DNA from: Aestuariibaculum lutulentum
Lineage (GTDB): Bacteria > Bacteroidota > Bacteroidia > Flavobacteriales > Flavobacteriaceae
DNA: 64,000 bases
Assembly (NCBI RefSeq): GCF_032926325.1
Contig: NZ_CP136709.1
Location: 3,442,501 to 3,506,500 of the forward strand
Direction: 5' to 3'
Made by a program: the position numbers and the translations under genes. Under the pieces are notes generated by a model. That model saw only the letters and a program-made list of their open reading frames with translations. It was not told the origin of the DNA and did no database searches. Shown here one piece after another: positions 59,121 through 64,000 of this stretch (positions are counted from its first letter, which is position 1; every line of letters begins with the position of its first letter).

Positions 59121-60278
59121 TTACTTCATATACTTACCTTTCTTACTACCAGCGTAAATTTCGTATTTCACTAAACGCGAATCTAATTTCGCATTAAATA
59201 ACTGTATTTTACGCGATGGTCGTAAGCCTACAAACTTTAAGGCATCTAAATTACTCGTTATAAACCAGGCATCGGTATTCGGGTAGCTTTGTTTTAAAGT
59301 GTCACCAATGCTTTTGTAAAACTCTTGTAAATCTATATTTAAACGCTCTCCGTAAGGCGGATTAAACACCATATGCAATTTTCGTTCACCTCCCTTTTGA
59401 GTTTTAAAGAAATCTTCATGCTTTACAGTAATAAAATCATCAAGCTCGGCATTCTTAATATTTTCCTGAGCTTTTTTTACTGCACTTGGTGCTTTATCGT
59501 AACCTGTAATGGTATAATGGAAATCTCGTGTTTTATTCAGTAAGGACTCTTCTATCTTTTCAAACAAATCCACATCCCAGTCTTCCCAGCGTTCGAAAGC
59601 AAATTCCTTACGCATTAAGTTTGGCGGAATATTACAAGCAATCATAGCGGCTTCAATTAACATCGTACCACTACCACACATAGGGTCCATAAAATCGCTT
59701 TGTCCATCCCAGCCCGATAACATGATTAATCCGGCAGCCAGAACTTCATTAATTGGCGCAATATTAGTTGCTAATTTGTAACCACGTTTATGTAAAGAAT
59801 CTCCAGAAGAATCTAATGATATCGTACACTGGTTTCTATCGATGCGGACGTTAACTTTTAAATCCGGAAATTTTAAATCTACATTAGGGCGTTGTCCGGT
59901 AGTGTCTCTAAATTTATCGACGATAGCATCTTTTGCTTTTTGAGCAATAAACAACGAGTGTTTAAATAAATCGGAGTGAATGGTTGCATCTATTGCTAAA
60001 GTTCCTGTTGGCTTTAGATATTCGCCCCAGTTCATCGCGTACATTTTGTTGTACAATTCCTGCTCGCTGTTTACCGTAAAACTTTTAATAGGTTTTAAAA
60101 TTTTAATGGCGGTACGTAAGCCCAGATTTGCCTTATACATAAAGCCTTTATCACCAACAAACGACACACTTCGCACACCCTTTTTAACGTGTTGCGCGCC
60201 AAGTTGTGTTAGTTCCTTTTCTAACAAATCTTCAAAACCAAACAAGGTTTTGGCTACCATTTCAAAATTTTCTCCCAT
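59121..60278 (-). CDS. THUMP-domain class I RNA methyltransferase (RlmL/YcbY-like)
   Basis: A 385-residue protein. The N-terminal THUMP region (GFEDLLEKELTQLGAQHVKKGVRSVSFVGDKG) precedes a SAM fold with DFMDPMCGSGTMLIEAAMIA near 220 and HMVFNPPYGERLN near 315, the NPPY motif of N2-guanine methyltransferases. It corresponds to the N-terminal half of E. coli RlmL (23S rRNA m2G2445) and probably methylates a guanine N2 in RNA. I cannot say rRNA or tRNA for certain. The start at 60278 has an alternative at MVAKTLFGFE (60260). It is convergent with hipA. Confidence 0.88.
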   Translation of the reverse strand: MGENFEMVAKTLFGFEDLLEKELTQLGAQHVKKGVRSVSFVGDKGFMYKANLGLRTAIKILKPIKSFTVNSEQELYNKMYAMNWGEYLKPTGTLAIDATIHSDLFKHSLFIAQKAKDAIVDKFRDTTGQRPNVDLKFPDLKVNVRIDRNQCTISLDSSGDSLHKRGYKLATNIAPINEVLAAGLIMLSGWDGQSDFMDPMCGSGTMLIEAAMIACNIPPNLMRKEFAFERWEDWDVDLFEKIEESLLNKTRDFHYTITGYDKAPSAVKKAQENIKNAELDDFITVKHEDFFKTQKGGERKLHMVFNPPYGERLNIDLQEFYKSIGDTLKQSYPNTDAWFITSNLDALKFVGLRPSRKIQLFNAKLDSRLVKYEIYAGSKKGKYMK

Positions 60279-60369
60279 TTTTTTATCAGACTTACTGTGT
60301 GTTCTTCTTTAATAGAATGCAAAAATAGCGTAATTTTGCGTGAATTTAATGATAAACTGAATTTAGGTT

Positions 60370-60461
60370 AAGGATTGAGGTGACATCCTTTTTTATAAGT
60401 GACCGTGAGTGAACTTATTAAAAAGATATAACGGAAAGCCTGACCCGAAACTTTTTTCGGG
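60370..60461 (+). promoter_or_regulatory. Structured leader before the SAM methyltransferase gene
   Basis: AAGGAT (60370-60375) and ATCCTT (60385-60390) are followed by T4-T6, terminator-like. A second stem CCCGAAA/TTTCGGG (60444-60461) lies 18 bases before the start codon. Two stems in a 90-base leader could form an attenuator. No known riboswitch is recognised. Confidence 0.4.
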
Positions 60462-60478
60462 GAACCCACAACACATCT

Positions 60479-61210
60479 ATGAGCAAAGACACAACGCAAT
60501 GGTTTTCTTCGTGGTTTGACACACCATTTTACCACATTTTATACAAAGACAGAGACGACAGTGAAGCGCAGCATTTTATGGATACGCTTACTGAATATTT
60601 AAACCTTCCGGAAGACGGCTCCATTTTAGACCTGGCTTGCGGACGCGGACGTCATGCGGTGTATTTAAACTCGTTAGGTTACGATGTTACTGGTGCCGAT
60701 TTAAGTGAAAACAGCATTGCTTTTGCGAAACAGTTTGAAAATGACAGCTTGCATTTTGCTGTTCACGACATGTGTAAGCCATTTAGTAAAAAGTTTGATG
60801 CCGTTTTTAATTTGTTTACCAGTTTCGGGTATTTTGATAAAGACGAAGATAACCTGAATACTATTAAAGCGATTAAAGAAGATTTAAACGATTTTGGCTT
60901 TGGAGTTATCGATTTTATGAACAGTGAATTTATCATAGACAATCTGGTGCCTGAAGAAACCAAAACAGTAGAAGGCATTACGTTTAACTTGAAACGCTAT
61001 GTTAAAGACGGGTATATTGTTAAGGATATTAGTTTTACAGCTGACGGTGAAGATTATAATTTTCAGGAACGTGTAAAAGCATTTACTCTGGCTGATTTTG
61101 AAGCTCTTTTTGAAGAAGCCGGTGTATTTTTACTTGACGTTTTTGGTGATTATAAATTACGTAAATTTAGCCCTAAGACGTCTGAACGTTTAGTTATGAT
61201 CTTTAAATAA
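60479..61210 (+). CDS. Class I SAM-dependent methyltransferase
   Basis: A 243-residue cytoplasmic protein. The SAM motif I is ILDLACGRGRHAVYLNSLGYDVTGADLSENSIAFAKQ, and motif II/III resembles VFNLFTSFGYFDKDEDN. The remainder is a conserved methyltransferase tail (RVKAFTLADFEALFEEAGVFLLDVFGDY). The substrate is not known; families of this type often methylate small molecules. It follows a structured leader and is followed after 25 bases by the ZIP transporter gene, so the two probably share a transcript. Confidence 0.88.
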   Translation: MSKDTTQWFSSWFDTPFYHILYKDRDDSEAQHFMDTLTEYLNLPEDGSILDLACGRGRHAVYLNSLGYDVTGADLSENSIAFAKQFENDSLHFAVHDMCKPFSKKFDAVFNLFTSFGYFDKDEDNLNTIKAIKEDLNDFGFGVIDFMNSEFIIDNLVPEETKTVEGITFNLKRYVKDGYIVKDISFTADGEDYNFQERVKAFTLADFEALFEEAGVFLLDVFGDYKLRKFSPKTSERLVMIFK

Positions 61211-61235
61211 ATCGCTTTATTGCGTTATACATTTA

Positions 61236-61910
61236 ATGAATAAATTTTTATTTCCTTTTTTAGCAGTTGTTATCGGCTTTGTTCTGGCTCAATTAACCAG
61301 CAAACAAAAATCAATTAACACCAAACTATTATTATCATTTAGTGGTGCTTTTTTATTAGCCCTTACCCTATTTGAATTGTTGCCTGAAGTTTACCATCAT
61401 TTAGACTCAAAACTGGCCGGTGTTTATATTGTTTCGGGTATTTTACTGCAATTAATTTTAGAGTTGTTTTCTAAAGGAGCCGAACACGGACACGTTCATA
61501 TTCATAAGGAAGACACCACATTCCCGTGGTCGTTATTTATTAGTTTGTGTTTACATAGCTTTTTAGAAGGTTTTGCCATCCACGATCACAACGATATGGT
61601 TTACGGTATTTTAATTCATAAAATACCTGTTGCCGCAATTATTACCATGTTTTTATTACAATCGGAATACAAAAAAATACAAATTGCAGGTTTCTTACTA
61701 GTGTTTGCCTTAATGACGCCACTTGGAACTTTAATTTCAACAACATCTGAAGCGGTTGCGCATTATTCGCAAGTATTTAACGCTATTGTAATTGGAGTAT
61801 TTTTTCATATTTCGACCACCATTTTATTTGAAAGTTCAGACGGACATAAATTTAACTTATCGAAATTTATCTCTATAATTTTAGGTGTTATTGTTGCCTA
61901 TTTAATCTAA
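61236..61910 (+). CDS. ZIP-family metal transporter
   Basis: A 224-residue protein with about seven to eight hydrophobic segments. The cytoplasmic loop is His-rich (GAEHGHVHIHKED). Transmembrane metal site residues are in CLHSFLEGFAIHDHNDMVYGILIHKIPVAA, with conserved His and Glu. It likely imports zinc or a similar divalent metal across the inner membrane. It is encoded between a methyltransferase and a DUF4268 protein on the same strand. Metal specificity is inferred from family membership only. Confidence 0.9.
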   Translation: MNKFLFPFLAVVIGFVLAQLTSKQKSINTKLLLSFSGAFLLALTLFELLPEVYHHLDSKLAGVYIVSGILLQLILELFSKGAEHGHVHIHKEDTTFPWSLFISLCLHSFLEGFAIHDHNDMVYGILIHKIPVAAIITMFLLQSEYKKIQIAGFLLVFALMTPLGTLISTTSEAVAHYSQVFNAIVIGVFFHISTTILFESSDGHKFNLSKFISIILGVIVAYLI

Positions 61911-61929
61911 CAAAAAGACGATTTTAGAA

Positions 61930-62358
61930 GTGTTTAGTAAAGAAGAATCAAGAAAATTAAAACAAGAGTTTTGGATCAGTTTCGGGAAATCATTTCCTAG
62001 AAAATGGATACTTTATAACACCAAACTAAAAGGTTTTAGCTTTAAATTTTACTTCGACAACAAAAAAGCTCTGGTAGCTCTTGACCTAGAAGACGATTTG
62101 GAATACCGCATTAAATACTGGGAAAAGCTGGAAGCTTTAAAATCAATTTTACTGGACGAGTACTTGCCTGAAGCTATTTACGACGAGCAGTTCTTTTTAG
62201 ATAATGAAAAGGAAATTTCCAGAATTTATGTGCCTTTAGAACAAAAAGTATCCATTCATAACAAAAACACCTGGCAGGAAGTTATGGAGTTTTTTAATGA
62301 GAAAATGACCTTGTTTGAAGCCTTTTTTGAAGAATACAAAGATGTTATTGAAGGTTAG
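61930..62358 (+). CDS. DUF4268 domain-containing protein
   Basis: A 142-residue cytoplasmic protein starting with GTG at 61930. It matches the DUF4268 pattern: EEFWISFGKSFPRKWILYNTKLKGFSFKFYFDNKKALVALDLEDD, and IPLEQKVSIHNKNTWQEVMEFFNEKM. The function is unknown; related sequences occur next to restriction-related genes in some genomes, but nothing in this window supports that. It follows the ZIP gene after 19 bases and ends overlapping the convergent GNAT gene by 4 bases. Confidence 0.85.
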   Translation: MFSKEESRKLKQEFWISFGKSFPRKWILYNTKLKGFSFKFYFDNKKALVALDLEDDLEYRIKYWEKLEALKSILLDEYLPEAIYDEQFFLDNEKEISRIYVPLEQKVSIHNKNTWQEVMEFFNEKMTLFEAFFEEYKDVIEG

Positions 62359-62849
62359 TCTACCTTCTTTTTCATTAAGTAATCATCCATAATGAATCCG
62401 TTGCCAATATCGGCAACAATCGGTCCTGCATTTATAAAACCTAATTTCTCGTAAGCTTTAATGGCTATTTCGTTATTAATATTTACCGTTAACCGAATAG
62501 TCTTTAAATCGAAATCCTTTGCCTTATTCTCAACAAACTGCATGGCGCTTTTAGCGATTCCCTTACCTCTGTAATCTTTTAAAACATAAATTTTACTGAG
62601 AAACAAAACGCCTTCCTCAGGTTTAATAGCAATATACCCAACAGGTATTCCTGAATAGACTAAAGTAAAATACTTCATACCTTCTAAAGCCTGCTGCTTT
62701 ATGGCTTCAGCCGATTGAAATTTTTCCAGCATGTAATCTATTTGGGGCTTACCAACGATTGGAATATAATGCTCTCTCCAAATAATATCAGCTAAAGACT
62801 CTATAGTCTTAAAATCCTGTTGGGTCGAAGCAGTCTGAATATCAATCAT
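62355..62849 (-). CDS. GNAT family N-acetyltransferase
   Basis: A 164-residue protein of the GNAT fold. The acetyl-CoA-binding motif is ISKIYVLKDYRGKGIAKSAMQFVENKA with RGKGIA in the Q/R-x-x-G-x-G/A place. The C-terminal IRLTVNINNEIAIKAYEKLGFINAG is a typical beta-alpha end with the family NxxAxxxYxxxGF. It transfers acetyl from acetyl-CoA to an unknown amine. It starts 2 bases after the stop of the hemolysin III-type gene, so they are co-transcribed. Confidence 0.9.
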   Translation of the reverse strand: MIDIQTASTQQDFKTIESLADIIWREHYIPIVGKPQIDYMLEKFQSAEAIKQQALEGMKYFTLVYSGIPVGYIAIKPEEGVLFLSKIYVLKDYRGKGIAKSAMQFVENKAKDFDLKTIRLTVNINNEIAIKAYEKLGFINAGPIVADIGNGFIMDDYLMKKKVD

Positions 62850-62850
62850 A

Positions 62851-63477
62851 TTAAATTACGTAAAAGAAAATCATAAAAAAATGGCAAATGGCACCAGCCA
62901 AAACAAACAAATGCCAGATGACATGGTTATATGGTATTTTTTCAATAGCATAAAATATAATACCTGCAGTATAGGCTAATCCGCCTGCAAACAATAGTAA
63001 AATCCCATTACTAGCCATCGCTTCACTAAGATTTGTAAAATCGAATACAATAAGCCACCCCATTACCAAATACAACAAGGTTGAAAACACACTGAATCGT
63101 CCTGTAAAAAAGATTTTAAGTACCACACCAAATGCAGCAATTCCCCAGACAATCCAAAACAATGGCCAGCCCAGACTTTTGGTCAATGTTATTAATAAAA
63201 CCGGCGTATAGGTTCCTGCAATTAAAAGATAAATACCTATGTGATCTACAATTCTAAAATAATGCTTATTCTTCTCGTGCTTTACAGCATGATACAAGGT
63301 AGAAGCAGAAAACAGAACAATTATGGACAAACCATAAACTATTACCGAAAATAAACTGTAAGCTGTTTTATTAGTTTGAAAAAGAATGAGCATCACCAAA
63401 GCTACAACTCCAAAAATAGCACCTATTGCGTGAGAGGTTGCATTTAATTTTTCTTCAAATTCAGTTTGAACGCGCAT
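62851..63477 (-). CDS. Hemolysin III/PAQR family membrane protein
   Basis: A 208-residue protein with about seven hydrophobic segments. The conserved features are EKLNATSHAIGAIFGV at the start, LFSASTLYHAV with SxxxH, IVDHIGIYLLIAGTYTPVLL in the middle and YNHVIWHLFVLAGAICHFF near the end, with His residues that form a metal site in PAQR proteins. Function in bacteria is not settled. It is encoded between a DUF4294 gene and the GNAT gene on the same strand, with a one-base gap to the DUF4294 stop. Confidence 0.92.
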   Translation of the reverse strand: MRVQTEFEEKLNATSHAIGAIFGVVALVMLILFQTNKTAYSLFSVIVYGLSIIVLFSASTLYHAVKHEKNKHYFRIVDHIGIYLLIAGTYTPVLLITLTKSLGWPLFWIVWGIAAFGVVLKIFFTGRFSVFSTLLYLVMGWLIVFDFTNLSEAMASNGILLLFAGGLAYTAGIIFYAIEKIPYNHVIWHLFVLAGAICHFFMIFFYVI

Positions 63478-63478
63478 A

Positions 63479-64000
63479 CTATTCAGGCGTTTTATTATTG
63501 ATCCACTTATCGGTTAAGTCGTAAAAATTATATTTTACAGCAGAGTCCTGTCGTTCTAATTGTCCGCTTTGAAAACTTCGCAACAGAATATCTTCAATTA
63601 AATAATCTTCCTTTACATTCTCCGGATCGAACTCACGTTTTAATGAAATATCGAACATGCTTGCTGTAGTATTATACCAAAATGCTCGCCAGCCACTACG
63701 GAGTTCTTTTACCAAATCGAAGGCGGTTGTTCCTGTTTGACGATGTATTAATTTTACCAGAATTTGTCCTTCGGTACGCGAGAATTTCTTCAGCTTTTCA
63801 GAAAACTCTTCTTCAATGTATTTTTGAACCTGTTTGGTATATCGTTTCTTCTCACGGTTTCGCTTTATGGATGCCAATCGTTTATTCATAGAATCCAGTC
63901 GCTCGGCAGCCATTTTTGCATACGGATACACTTTTAACGTTTTACGACGAAGAATTAAATATCTGATACGGTCGTCACGATTATCAAATTTCAATTTATT
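63479..64000 (-). CDS. DUF4294-domain protein, N-terminus outside window
   Basis: The frame runs off the right edge, giving at least 173 residues. The sequence KLKFDNRDDRIRYLILRRKTLKVYPYAKMAAERLDSMN is the DUF4294 signature, followed by a basic stretch (NREKKRYTKQVQKYIEEEFSEKLKKF) and LIHRQTGTTAFDLVKELRSGWRAFWYN. The start codon and any signal peptide are not in view. Members are often exported or lipid-anchored in flavobacteria; function is unknown. The hemolysin III-type gene begins 1 base after its stop, so they are co-transcribed. Confidence 0.88.
   Translation of the reverse strand, partial: NKLKFDNRDDRIRYLILRRKTLKVYPYAKMAAERLDSMNKRLASIKRNREKKRYTKQVQKYIEEEFSEKLKKFSRTEGQILVKLIHRQTGTTAFDLVKELRSGWRAFWYNTTASMFDISLKREFDPENVKEDYLIEDILLRSFQSGQLERQDSAVKYNFYDLTDKWINNKTPE

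Noticed and set aside
1..64000. CRISPR arrays, IS elements and ribosomal RNA operons
   Set aside because: No regularly spaced repeats, transposase motifs or rRNA sequence were seen anywhere in the window.

Overview
The window is AT-rich DNA from a member of the Bacteroidota, most likely a marine Flavobacteriaceae. The evidence is a SusC/SusD pair, a type IX secretion sorting domain, many lipoproteins with a serine/cysteine lipobox, TAnnTTTG-type promoter boxes, a flavobacterial set of DUF proteins and coupled zapA, RNase Y and XerD genes. I cannot name the species from sequence alone.

Region 1 (1-14.0 kb) is a polysaccharide/oligosaccharide utilisation locus (PUL). On the minus strand, in transcription order, lie a small unknown protein, a GH29-type alpha-L-fucosidase, a clan GH-D (GH36-like) glycosidase lipoprotein, SusC, SusD and an FG-GAP repeat lipoprotein that runs off the left edge. 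A LacI-family regulator (9473-10495) and a plus-strand pair, an MFS sugar transporter overlapping a GH37 trehalase-like enzyme, complete it. Two promoter regions each carry two near-palindromic LacI-type operators. The centre-to-centre spacing is 21 bp in both, so the two arms look like one regulon. Region 2 (14.0-16.1 kb) holds a Bacteroidetes-type tyrosine integrase next to tRNA-Pro and tRNA-Ser genes, with several inverted repeats. This looks like one end of an integrated island, and the PUL may be its cargo.

Region 3 (16.1-35.8 kb) is core genome: PgpH-type HD phosphohydrolase, thiolase plus NlpC/P60 protein, a TPR protein, gyrA, clpC, a UMF1-type MFS protein, an M48 peptidase lipoprotein, msrB, a DUF1572 protein, a tandem NTF2-like protein, type II NADH dehydrogenase, dihydrolipoyl dehydrogenase and aroQ.

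Region 4 (35.8-47.4 kb) contains a TM2-domain protein with a decayed copy of its own 5' end upstream, xerD, RNase Y, a 6S-like RNA candidate, zapA and a coiled-coil partner, an M23 peptidase, a TonB-dependent receptor, a cysteine desulfurase and a thrombospondin-type-3 repeat lipoprotein. Region 5 (47.4-64 kb) holds an Smr-domain protein, a T9SS-sorted surface protein, small membrane proteins, ornithine aminotransferase, an rlmD-like methyltransferase with a possible leaderless start, a DUF6452/DUF6048 pair, an agmatine-to-putrescine operon (aguB-aguA), a hipBA toxin-antitoxin module, an RlmL-like methyltransferase, a SAM methyltransferase, a ZIP metal transporter, a GNAT enzyme, a hemolysin III homologue and a DUF4294 protein that is cut by the right edge.

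No CRISPR array, insertion sequence or rRNA gene is visible. The points I would look at first are the paired-operator PUL with its divergent GH37 enzyme, the hairpins between the PUL genes, the integrase/tRNA island end, the RNA between zapA and rny, and the decayed TM2 duplicate.
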